A stretch of DNA of 6,275 nt from QNFN01 sp964195335. GTDB lineage: Bacteria; Pseudomonadota; Gammaproteobacteria; QNFN01. Under the pieces are notes generated by a model. That model saw only the letters and a program-made list of their open reading frames with translations. It had not been told where the DNA came from and ran no database searches. Each line of letters begins with the position of its first letter. The first letter of the stretch is position 1. This document shows positions 1 to 5,685 of the stretch, piece by piece. Where the stretch lies: the NCBI GenBank assembly GCA_964195335.1, contig CAXMPC010000149.1, positions 1 to 6,275 of the forward strand. Direction: 5' to 3'. Both the position numbers and the translations under genes were made by a program.

Positions 1-1221
1 GTCATCGACGTCGCGCACCCGGAAGCGACCGACACCACCCGACTCGGCACGGTCGAGTACGAGGCCTTCTTGGAAACGGGCGATCCCGCATTCGCCGGCA
101 TCTGGCCCCAGGACGAGTGGCAGGGACTGTCGCTGAACTACACCTCGGGCACCACGGGTAACCCGAAAGGCGTGGTTTACCATCATCGCGGCGCCTTCCT
201 GAACGCCATGGGCAACGTCCAGGCGTTCGCCCTCGATCGCGACAGCGTCTACCTGTGGACGCTGCCGATGTTCCACTGCAACGGCTGGACCTACACCTGG
301 GCGGTGACGGCGGCGGCCGCAACCCACGTCTGCCTGCGTCACGTCGACCCGGCGCGGATCTTCCCGTTGATCGCCGAGCACGGAGTCAACCGCATGTGCG
401 GCGCGCCAATCGTGCTGAACCTCCTGGTCCATGCGCCGGACGCGATGAAGGTCCGTTTCACGCAGACGGTCAGGGTCATGACCGGTGGCGCCGCGCCGCC
501 GAGCGCGGTGATCGCGGCGATGGAGCGCATGGGCTTCTCCGTCATCCACGCCTACGGCCTGACCGAGTCCTTCGGTCCGGCGACCCATTGTGCGTGGCAA
601 GACCCGTGGGACGATCTAGACCTCGCCGGCAAGGCCGAGATGATGGCGCGCCAGGGAGTTCGCTACACGACACTCGCCGGGTTGCGCATCGTCGACATGG
701 TCACGGGCGTGGACGTCCCGGCCGACGGTGAGCACCTCGGTGAACTCTGCCTGCGCGGCAACACGGTGATGAAGGGTTACCTGAAAAATCCGGCCGCCAC
801 CGCCGAGGCGTTCCGCGATGGCTGGTTCCACACCGGCGACCTCGCCGTAATGCACCCGGATGGCTACATCGAGGTACGCGACCGCTCCAAGGACATCATC
901 ATCACCGGTGGCGAGAATGTCTCCAGCCTCGAGATCGAGAGCGCCCTCTACCAGCACCCGCAGGTGATGGAGGCGGCCGTGGTCGCTCGACCCGATGACC
1001 ACTGGGGCGAGACGCCGTGCGCCTTCGTCACGCTCAAGCCGGGGGCGGAGCAGGTCAGCGAGGCCGACATCATCGCCTGGTGCCGTGACCACCTGGCCAG
1101 CTTCAAGGCGCCGAGGACGGTGGTCTTCGGTGAGTTGCCGAAGACCTCGACCGGCAAGATCCAGAAGTTCGTGCTGCGCGAGCGAGCGAAGGCACTGGAG
1201 GATGGGTCCGTGTCGGACTGA
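1..1221 (+). CDS. AMP-forming acyl-CoA ligase, 5'-truncated by the window edge
   Basis: This ANL-superfamily enzyme activates a carboxylic acid to acyl-AMP and then to the acyl-CoA thioester in the cytoplasm. The frame is open from base 1, and 406 residues are visible; relatives are about 540, so roughly 130 N-terminal residues lie upstream. In fragment numbering, the P-loop YTSGTTGNPKG is at 47-57, YGLTE at 185-189, the HTGDL aspartate motif at 277-281, the hinge DRSKDIIITGGEN at 294-306, and the C-terminal PKTSTGK catalytic lysine at K386. All core motifs are intact. The segments VVYHHRGAF and LWTLPMFHCNGW recall the medium-chain or methylmercaptopropionate-CoA ligase (DmdB-like) branch, but the substrate cannot be read from sequence. 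The beta-oxidation genes further on fit fatty or branched acid catabolism. The last residues and the TGA stop lie inside a REP element starting at 1211, so the C-terminal VSD tail is probably repeat-derived. The family is near certain; the substrate is not. Confidence 0.95.
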   Translation, partial: VIDVAHPEATDTTRLGTVEYEAFLETGDPAFAGIWPQDEWQGLSLNYTSGTTGNPKGVVYHHRGAFLNAMGNVQAFALDRDSVYLWTLPMFHCNGWTYTWAVTAAAATHVCLRHVDPARIFPLIAEHGVNRMCGAPIVLNLLVHAPDAMKVRFTQTVRVMTGGAAPPSAVIAAMERMGFSVIHAYGLTESFGPATHCAWQDPWDDLDLAGKAEMMARQGVRYTTLAGLRIVDMVTGVDVPADGEHLGELCLRGNTVMKGYLKNPAATAEAFRDGWFHTGDLAVMHPDGYIEVRDRSKDIIITGGENVSSLEIESALYQHPQVMEAAVVARPDDHWGETPCAFVTLKPGAEQVSEADIIAWCRDHLASFKAPRTVVFGELPKTSTGKIQKFVLRERAKALEDGSVSD

Positions 1222-1280
1222 AGTCCGACCTACAAAATACAGAACAAACGCACGGATGTAGGTCGGGCTTCAGCCCGACA
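1211..1280. repeat. Left REP pair (BIME-like), divergent arrangement
   Basis: The inverted REP at 1211-1233 (GGAC variant) ends in CTAC. After a 24-nt spacer (1234-1257) comes a forward REP at 1258-1280 (GGGC variant) beginning GTAG. Each REP is GTAG followed by a 7-bp stem and TTCA loop: GTCGGRC, TTCA, GYCCGAC. The GTAG tetranucleotide next to an imperfect hairpin is the known recognition hallmark of RAYT proteins. The left copy overlaps the last codons and stop of the acyl-CoA ligase gene. Confidence 0.92.
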
Positions 1281-1299
1281 AGAACAACGAGGACAAGGA

Positions 1300-1764
1300 A
1301 TGTCCTACAACGATCTTCGTAAGGGACGCTGGAGCGCGCCCGGGCAGGCGTACATGGTCACGACGGTAGTATCCGGAAGGCGGCCGGTATTCATCGACAT
1401 CGGGACGGCCCGACCGGTCATAGACGCCTTGAGTAATCTCGAACGTGATGGTGTCTGTGAATGGCTCGCCTGGGTGCTCATGCCCGACCATTTCCACGGT
1501 CTGGTTTTGCTGCAAGAGGATGTTTCGCTGTCCGAGGTCATGCGCCGGTTCAAGGGCGGCTCAGCTCGTATGCGGAACAGGTTGCATGAGGGATCGGAGT
1601 CGTTGTGGCAGCCGAACTTTCACGACCGCGCATTGCGAGTCGATGAGGACCGTCGGGTCATGGCGCGTTACATCATCGGGAACCCGGTCCGGAGCGGACT
1701 GGTTCAAAAGGTCGGCGATTACCCGTTCTGGGATGCGATTTGGCTGGATCCGCTGTCGGGCTGA
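1300..1764 (+). CDS. rayT: REP-associated tyrosine transposase (RAYT, Y1_Tnp / IS200-like HUH enzyme)
   Basis: This 154-residue protein belongs to the Y1 HUH single-strand transposase family. Relatives cleave REP hairpins at single-stranded DNA next to the GTAG head and are thought to spread REP/BIME sequences. The metal-binding HUH motif is HFH at 64-66, within MPDHFHGLVLL. The candidate nucleophile is Y124 in ARYIIGNPVRSGLV. The typical RAYT blocks LWQPNFHDRALR (102-113) and YPFWDAIWLDP (141-151) are present. The length is normal and there is no internal stop, so the gene looks intact. The start at 1300 is supported by GAGGA (1289-1293) six bases upstream. The stop codon lies inside the right-hand REP, which encodes the final residues. 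One row sampled inside the gene (1561-1620) is about 55% GC, against about 68% in a row of the dehydrogenase gene (5041-5100), which fits acquired DNA. It lies 78 bp after the ligase stop and may be transcribed by read-through; no clear promoter was seen. Activity cannot be judged from sequence. Confidence 0.93.
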   Translation: MSYNDLRKGRWSAPGQAYMVTTVVSGRRPVFIDIGTARPVIDALSNLERDGVCEWLAWVLMPDHFHGLVLLQEDVSLSEVMRRFKGGSARMRNRLHEGSESLWQPNFHDRALRVDEDRRVMARYIIGNPVRSGLVQKVGDYPFWDAIWLDPLSG

Positions 1765-1823
1765 AGCCCGACCTACAAAGAGCAGGTCGAACGCACGGAT
1801 GTAGGTCGGACTTCAGTCCGACA
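1754..1823. repeat. Right REP pair (BIME-like), divergent arrangement
   Basis: The inverted REP at 1754-1776 (GGGC variant), a 24-nt spacer (1777-1800) and a forward REP at 1801-1823 (GGAC variant) repeat the left unit in length and layout but with the two stem variants exchanged. The inverted copy carries the rayT stop codon (1762-1764). The forward copy is also the first unit of the 60-bp tandem array that follows. Confidence 0.92.
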
Positions 1824-1943
1824 CGAAAAGATCGCCAAAGCTGAAGCGACTGAGGTCTCTGTAGGTCGGACTTCAGTCCGACATGAAAAGAGCACTAAGG
1901 CTGAAGCGACTGCGGTTTCTGTAGGTCGGACTTCAGTCCGACA
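1801..1943 (+). repeat. Tandem array of three forward REPs with exact 60-bp period
   Basis: Three identical 23-nt forward REPs (GGAC variant) begin at 1801, 1861 and 1921. Each is separated by 37 nt, giving about 2.4 copies of a 60-bp unit. The two 37-nt spacers (1824-1860 and 1884-1920) differ at only seven positions, so the whole unit was duplicated, not just the REP. Each spacer contains GCTGAAGCGACTG (1840-1852 and 1900-1912), which resembles one arm and loop of an inverted REP. The array may therefore be a decayed alternating BIME. It fills the convergent gap between rayT and the alpha/beta hydrolase and ends 12 bp beyond that gene's stop. Confidence 0.9.
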
Positions 1944-1955
1944 TCCCGACCCGGC

Positions 1956-2747
1956 TCAGAGCAAAAACCCCCTCAACGCATCGAGCACCGCGTCGGGCTG
2001 CTCGGCGGTCATCATGTGGCCACAGCCCGGTATCACCACGCTACGGACGTCGCTGATCCGTTCGGCAACCGCCTTGGTGGCCCGTCGTGGCGTCAGCATG
2101 TCCTGCTCCCCGAGCAACAGCAACGTCGGACAGAGGATGGCATCCAGCTTATCCAGCGGCTCACCGTAGCTGTTGCAGGCGTTGAGGTCGGTGTGCAGGA
2201 CGCCGGGGGCGGCGCATTCCATCAGCTTCGTTGCCTCGGCCAGGACATGGATGCCGGGTGTGCCACCACCGCCGAGCTGGCCGGCGAGGCTGTGACCCCA
2301 GATCATCAGGCCGTCGATGGCGGCGTGGTCGTTGGCGGCCGCAGCGGCGAGCAACGGCTCGGCAACGGCCATCGGCAGCGCGGTGCCGAGCACGGCGATG
2401 CGCTCGATCCGGTCCGGATGACGCGCGGCGCAGTCGAGCGCGACCAGCGAACCCATGCTGTGACCGACCAGCGCGGCGCGTTCGACACCGGCGGCGTCGA
2501 GCAGGGCGACGATCCAGTCGGCGACTTCCTCGACGCTCGCCAGCGGGTCGCCTTCCGAGCGGCCGTGGCCGGGCAGGTCGACGGCGAGCACGCCGCGACC
2601 ATGGCGTGCGAAGTGACGTGCCGGCAGCGCCCACATGGTGTGGTCCATGGCCGAACCGTGGATGAAGACCAGCGCCGGGTGGGTCGGATCGAACGGGCGC
2701 CCGCCAGTGGAGGCGAGGACGCGGTGGCCGTTGACGGTCAGTTGCAT
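1956..2747 (-). CDS. Alpha/beta-fold hydrolase, substrate unknown
   Basis: This 263-residue protein is a typical single-domain alpha/beta hydrolase, probably cytoplasmic, since no signal peptide or membrane helix is apparent. The oxyanion-hole HG is at 30-31 (VFIHGSAMDHTMW), and the DLPGHGRS loop at 57-64. The nucleophile elbow GHSMGS puts Ser97 as nucleophile, with Asp216 (GEQDMLTP) as acid and His244 (GCGHMM) as base. The triad is complete. A cap region at about 125-195 carries the AAAANDHAAIDGLMIWGHS segment; it sets specificity and cannot be interpreted here. Relatives include esterases, lactonases and C-C hydrolases, so no reaction is assigned. The start at 2747 fits the family N-terminus; the upstream sequence has only a weak AAGGG. 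The gene follows metY on the same strand after a 115-bp gap holding a convergent REP pair, so co-transcription is possible but may be damped by those hairpins. Confidence 0.9.
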   Translation of the reverse strand: MQLTVNGHRVLASTGGRPFDPTHPALVFIHGSAMDHTMWALPARHFARHGRGVLAVDLPGHGRSEGDPLASVEEVADWIVALLDAAGVERAALVGHSMGSLVALDCAARHPDRIERIAVLGTALPMAVAEPLLAAAAANDHAAIDGLMIWGHSLAGQLGGGGTPGIHVLAEATKLMECAAPGVLHTDLNACNSYGEPLDKLDAILCPTLLLLGEQDMLTPRRATKAVAERISDVRSVVIPGCGHMMTAEQPDAVLDALRGFLL

Positions 2748-2777
2748 GGCGCGTTGCCCTTGTGTCGGTTGTTCTTT

Positions 2778-2833
2778 GTAGGTCGGGCTTCAGCCCGACA
2801 TAAAGTTTGCTGTCGGGCTGAAGCCCGACCTAC
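2778..2833. repeat. Convergent REP pair between metY and the hydrolase gene
   Basis: A forward REP (2778-2800) and an inverted REP (2811-2833), both GGGC variant and identical in all 23 positions, face each other across the 10-nt spacer TAAAGTTTGC. Besides each REP's own hairpin, the pair can fold into one long perfect stem of 23 bp with a 10-nt loop. It lies 29 bp beyond the metY stop and 30 bp before the hydrolase start. This is a typical BIME position, where such structures can protect upstream mRNA from 3' exonucleases or reduce read-through. No U-run follows, so it is not a classical terminator. Confidence 0.93.
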
Positions 2834-2862
2834 AGAAGACATGCATCTGGTCTCCCGGGTCA

Positions 2863-4155
2863 TCACTTCTGCGACCGGTAGAGAGCCTTGCCGAGGTCAT
2901 CGAGCAGGTCGTCGGGGTCCTCGAGTCCGACCGAAAGTCGCACCAGACCCTCGGAGATGCCGGCTGCGGTCAGTGCCTCGGCGTCCATGCGGCTGTGGGT
3001 GGTACTCGCCGGGTGGATCACCAGCGACTTGGCGTCGCCGACGTTGGCCAGGTGCGAGAAGAGCTTGAGACTCTCGATGAAACGCATCCCGGCAGCACGA
3101 CCGCCGTTGAGCTCGAAGCTGAACACCGCGCCACACCCCTTTGGCATCATCCGCTGTGACAGCACGTGGTCGGGATGGTCGGGTCGTTCCGGGTAGTTGA
3201 TCTTCGTGACCGCCTCGCTAGCGGCGAGAAATTCGACCAGCTTTCGGGTGTTGTCGACGTGGCGCTGCATGCGCAGGCCGAGGGTCTCGACTCCCTGCAG
3301 TAGGTGGAAGGCCGTGGTCGGGCTCATACAGGCGCCGAAATCGCGGATGCCTTCCTTGCGCGCGCGCATCAGGAACGCCGCCGGGCCGTACTCCTCTGCG
3401 AAATCGAGGCCATGGAAGCCGGCGTAGGGCTCGGTCAGTTCGGGGAATTTCCCGCTGCCTTCCCAGTCGAAGCGACCGCTGTCGACCAGCACGCCGCCGA
3501 TGGCGACGCCGTGGCCGCCGAGGAACTTGGTCGCCGAGTGCATGACGATGTCTGCGCCGTGATCGAGCGGACGGCAGAGGTAGGGGGTGGCGAAGGTGGC
3601 GTCGACCAGCAGCGGGAGCCCGGCGTCGTGGGCGACGGCGGCGACGGCCGGGATGTCGAGGACGTCGTTGCCGGGATTGCCGAGAATCTCGCCGAAGACC
3701 AGCCGGGTCTCGGGGCGAATGGCGGCGCGGAACGCCTCAGGATCGCGCGGGTCGACGAAGGTGGTGTCGATACCGAAGCGCGGCAGCGTGTAGGCGAGCA
3801 GGTTGTGACTGCCGCCGTAGAGCGAACGCGAGGCGACGATGTGGCCGCCGGCCCCCATCAGCGTCGCGATGGCGAGGTGCAGTACCGCCTGGCCGCTGGC
3901 CGCGGCGATGGCGCCGAGTCCGCCTTCGAGCGCGGCGATGCGTTCTTCGAGCACCGCGACGGTAGGATTCGAGATGCGCGAGTAGACGTGACCGGTACGC
4001 TCGATATTGAACAGCGCCGCGGCATGGTCGGTGTCCTTGAAGACGTAGGACGCGGTCTGGTAGATCGGCGTCGCCCGGGCTCCCGTGGCCGTGTCGGGCT
4101 GCTGGCCTGCGTGCAGGCTCAGGGTGTCGAATTTCAGGTATTTCGGTCCGGGCAT
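2863..4155 (-). CDS. metY: O-acetylhomoserine sulfhydrylase (aminocarboxypropyltransferase)
   Basis: This PLP enzyme of the Cys/Met metabolism family makes homocysteine from O-acetylhomoserine and sulfide, the direct-sulfhydrylation route to methionine. With the start at 4155 it has 430 residues, normal for MetY. Visible blocks are FDTLSLHAGQ (9-18), YQTASYVF (32-39), YSRISNPT (58-65, phosphate contact from the partner subunit), SGQA (87-90), Asp185 in VDATFATPYLCRP for the pyridine nitrogen, the PLP lysine K210 in HSATKFLGGHG, and the MetY-type stretch SLKLFSHLANVGDAKSLVIHPASTTH (362-387). Position 186 is Ala where many relatives have Asn (VDNTF). In-frame ATGs at 4200 and 4245 would add 15 or 30 residues. 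Family alignment favours 4155, although its upstream GGAA is weak, and 4200 has a better GGGGA. A promoter-like sequence at 4262-4290 could serve any of the three. O-succinylhomoserine sulfhydrylase (MetZ) is the main alternative, but the length and motifs look like MetY. Confidence 0.93.
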   Translation of the reverse strand: MPGPKYLKFDTLSLHAGQQPDTATGARATPIYQTASYVFKDTDHAAALFNIERTGHVYSRISNPTVAVLEERIAALEGGLGAIAAASGQAVLHLAIATLMGAGGHIVASRSLYGGSHNLLAYTLPRFGIDTTFVDPRDPEAFRAAIRPETRLVFGEILGNPGNDVLDIPAVAAVAHDAGLPLLVDATFATPYLCRPLDHGADIVMHSATKFLGGHGVAIGGVLVDSGRFDWEGSGKFPELTEPYAGFHGLDFAEEYGPAAFLMRARKEGIRDFGACMSPTTAFHLLQGVETLGLRMQRHVDNTRKLVEFLAASEAVTKINYPERPDHPDHVLSQRMMPKGCGAVFSFELNGGRAAGMRFIESLKLFSHLANVGDAKSLVIHPASTTHSRMDAEALTAAGISEGLVRLSVGLEDPDDLLDDLGKALYRSQK

Positions 4156-4261
4156 GCGCTGGATTCCGGTGGCTTGAATGAGGGCGGAGGAGCAAACCAT
4201 ACCGGCTTCCCCGCCCGCTTGGAAACGGCGGGGGCCGGCTTGCATTCGGCCTCTCGTCCCG

Positions 4262-4290
4262 ATATTGTTTCCAGTTTACGTAAACGTCAA
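4262..4290 (-). promoter_or_regulatory. Candidate sigma-70-type promoter for metY
   Basis: Read on the minus strand, TTGACG (4290-4285) matches the -35 consensus at five of six positions. It is followed after 17 nt by CAATAT (4267-4262) as a weak -10. Transcription would begin near 4255, ahead of all three possible metY starts. This is the AT-rich island of an otherwise GC-rich region. The -10 is poor, and an activator-dependent promoter with a longer spacer is an alternative reading. Confidence 0.4.
4275..4290. promoter_or_regulatory. Candidate operator: ACGT-N2-ACGT palindrome
   Basis: TTTACGTAAACGTCAA is an imperfect dyad of form TT-N-ACGT-NN-ACGT-N-AA. It overlaps a perfect 12-bp palindrome, GTTTACGTAAAC, at 4274-4285. 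It sits between divergent metY and the 3-hydroxyacyl-CoA dehydrogenase gene, 38 bp before the latter's ATG, and overlaps the -35 of the candidate metY promoter. From memory, the form resembles sites of LiuR-type MerR-family regulators of branched-chain acyl-CoA catabolism in proteobacteria, which would suit the dehydrogenase. The regulator assignment is inference only. Confidence 0.4.
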
Positions 4291-4328
4291 CTAGGCCCGG
4301 TCAGGGCCACCTACCCGACGGAGAAACC

Positions 4329-5642
4329 ATGCAGAGATCGATCGACACCGTCGCCGTGCTCGGCGCCGGGACCATGGGGGCCGGCATTGCCGCGGCCTGT
4401 GCGCAGGCTGGCAGCCGCGTCCACCTGCTCGACCTCGACGCCGAGCGCGTCGCCCAGGTGATCGGACGGATGACCGAGGGACGATCGCCGATGCTCGACG
4501 ATCCCGCCGCGCTGGAACGGATCAGTGCTGGCAGCCTCGATGATCTCTCGGTGCTGGCCGACTGCGACTGGATCTGCGAGGCGGTGATCGAGGACCTGAC
4601 GATCAAGCAGGCCCTGTTCAACCGCGTCGAGACGGCCCGCAAGAAGGGCTCGATCATCACCACCAACACCTCGGGCATCCCGCTACGTGACATCGCCAAC
4701 GGCATGCCGGAGGGGTTCCGCCGCGACGTCGCCGTGACCCATTTCTTCAACCCGGTCAAGGTGATGCGCCTGCTCGAGTTGGTGCCCGGTGAGGAGACAG
4801 ATGCGGACGCACTGGCCGCGCTGCGTGCCTACAGTGCCGACACCCTCGGCAAGGGCGTGGTGCTGGCCAAGGACACGGTCAACTTTATCGGCAACCGCAT
4901 CGGCTGCTACTGGATCCTCTCCGGCCTGCACAAGGCGCGCGCCGCGATCGAAGGCGGCCTGTCGATGGAGACCGTCGACGCCCTGATGTCGGCCCCGGTC
5001 GGGCTGCCGGCCACCGGTCTCTACGGCCTGGTCGACCTGATCGGTCTCGATGTCATGGACCTGGTCGGCAAGAACCTGGCGGCCAACCTGCCGGCCGGCG
5101 ACGCCGGGCTGGCCTGCGCTGCCTTCCCGCCGACCGAACAGGCGATGCTCGAGCGCGGCCAGCTCGGACGCAAGAGCGGCGGTGGCTTCTACCGCGTCAC
5201 CAAGCGCGACGACGGCAGCAAGCTCAAGGAGGTCTACGACCTGGTCGCCGGTGACTGGCGCGTAGCCGACGCGGCGCCTGTCGTCGCGGCGCAAAGCGAT
5301 GCCGGTGAACTGCTGTTCGCCGACACGCCGGAGGGACGCTTCGCCTGGGACCTGATGGGCGGCACACTCTGCTATGCCGCCGACCTGGTGCCGGAGATCT
5401 CCGACACCATTGTCGGTGTCGACCGCGCCATGCGCTGGGGCTTCAATTGGCAGCAGGGACCGTTCGAACTGCTCGACACCCTCGGACCGGCGCGGGTCAT
5501 CGCCCGGCTCGAGGCCGAGGGCAAACCACTGCCGAAGATGTTGGCGGTGCTGCGCGATTCCAGCGCGGAGAGTTTCTACCGCAACGGCGGCAGCGAGTGC
5601 CTCGGGCCGGACGGGCAGTGGCAGACCGTGGAACCGGAGTGA
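4329..5642 (+). CDS. 3-hydroxyacyl-CoA dehydrogenase, dehydrogenase-only form lacking a hydratase domain
   Basis: This enzyme oxidises L-3-hydroxyacyl-CoA to 3-oxoacyl-CoA with NAD+, a beta-oxidation step. The protein has 437 residues. The N-terminal Rossmann domain has GAGTMG (12-17) and Asp35 for the NAD ribose. Active-site residues by family alignment are Ser115 (NTSG), His138 (THFFNP), its partner Glu150 (MRLLELVPG), and Asn189 (NFIGNR). The first 3HCDH C-terminal domain spans about 185-290 (ending RKSGGGFYR) and a second, degenerate one about 333-410 (DRAMRWGFNWQQGPFELLD). The sequence most resembles the dehydrogenase half of FadN-type proteins of about 790 residues, which continue into an enoyl-CoA hydratase domain. 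Here the protein stops at the inter-domain linker, so hydration must come from another protein. The start at 4329 has GGAG (4320-4323) five bases upstream. The thiolase gene for the next step follows after 142 bp. PaaH-like dehydrogenases are an alternative family. Confidence 0.92.
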   Translation: MQRSIDTVAVLGAGTMGAGIAAACAQAGSRVHLLDLDAERVAQVIGRMTEGRSPMLDDPAALERISAGSLDDLSVLADCDWICEAVIEDLTIKQALFNRVETARKKGSIITTNTSGIPLRDIANGMPEGFRRDVAVTHFFNPVKVMRLLELVPGEETDADALAALRAYSADTLGKGVVLAKDTVNFIGNRIGCYWILSGLHKARAAIEGGLSMETVDALMSAPVGLPATGLYGLVDLIGLDVMDLVGKNLAANLPAGDAGLACAAFPPTEQAMLERGQLGRKSGGGFYRVTKRDDGSKLKEVYDLVAGDWRVADAAPVVAAQSDAGELLFADTPEGRFAWDLMGGTLCYAADLVPEISDTIVGVDRAMRWGFNWQQGPFELLDTLGPARVIARLEAEGKPLPKMLAVLRDSSAESFYRNGGSECLGPDGQWQTVEPE

Positions 5643-5649
5643 TCGCGAC

Positions 5650-5668
5650 GTCGGCAAACGCTGCCGAC
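5650..5668 (+). terminator. GC-rich hairpin just after the dehydrogenase gene, terminator-like
   Basis: GTCGGCA (5650-5656) and TGCCGAC (5662-5668) form a perfect 7-bp stem with loop AACGC, starting 8 bp after the stop codon. It is followed not by a proper T-run but only by CTCTTT about 13 bases on, so efficient intrinsic termination is doubtful. It could instead act with the adjacent REP pair as a 3'-end stabiliser or partial attenuator before the thiolase gene. Confidence 0.3.
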
Positions 5669-5685
5669 CCGGTGGCGTGCCCTCT

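Larger units (their letters stand above)
1211..1823 (+). mobile_element. REP/rayT module: transposase gene between two REP-spacer-REP units
   Basis: The module consists of a 70-bp unit (1211-1280), the rayT gene, and a second 70-bp unit (1754-1823). Both units have the same build: an inverted 23-nt REP, a 24-nt spacer, and a forward REP. The spacers share 18 of 24 bases, including the last 11 (AACGCACGGAT). The two outer REPs carry the GGAC/GTCC stem and the two inner REPs the GGGC/GCCC stem, so the arms are nested perfect inverted repeats around the gene while the spacers are in direct orientation. No flanking target duplication was recognised. RAYT systems are known to be usually domesticated, with REP/BIME copies dispersed in trans, so the bounds given are those of the repeat structure and not of a proven transposing unit. 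Confidence 0.75.

Noticed and set aside
616..1092. 158-codon minus-strand open frame within the acyl-CoA ligase
   Set aside because: It overlaps essential ligase motifs in antisense and shows no motif of its own.
1801..1943. CRISPR-like array: 23-nt identical repeats with 37-nt spacers
   Set aside because: The spacers are about 80% identical to each other, the repeat is a REP hairpin found singly and in both orientations elsewhere in the window, and no cas gene is present.
2016..3068. 350-codon plus-strand open frame opposite the hydrolase and the end of metY
   Set aside because: It reads through the REP pair and two genes on the opposite strand; its composition is that of an antisense shadow.
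4294..4308. GGCCC/GGGCC 5-bp hairpin ahead of the dehydrogenase start
   Set aside because: The stem is short, it has no T-run, and such stems are expected by chance in GC-rich DNA; no regulatory role can be supported.
3304..4461. 385-codon plus-strand open frame opposite metY and running into the dehydrogenase gene
   Set aside because: It is antisense to a well-supported PLP enzyme, shows no family motif, and crosses the divergent promoter region and the start of another real gene.
4683..5657. 324-codon minus-strand open frame opposite the dehydrogenase gene
   Set aside because: It is a codon-phase shadow common in GC-rich genes, with low-complexity composition and no recognisable motif, while the plus strand encodes a clear enzyme with intact active-site residues.
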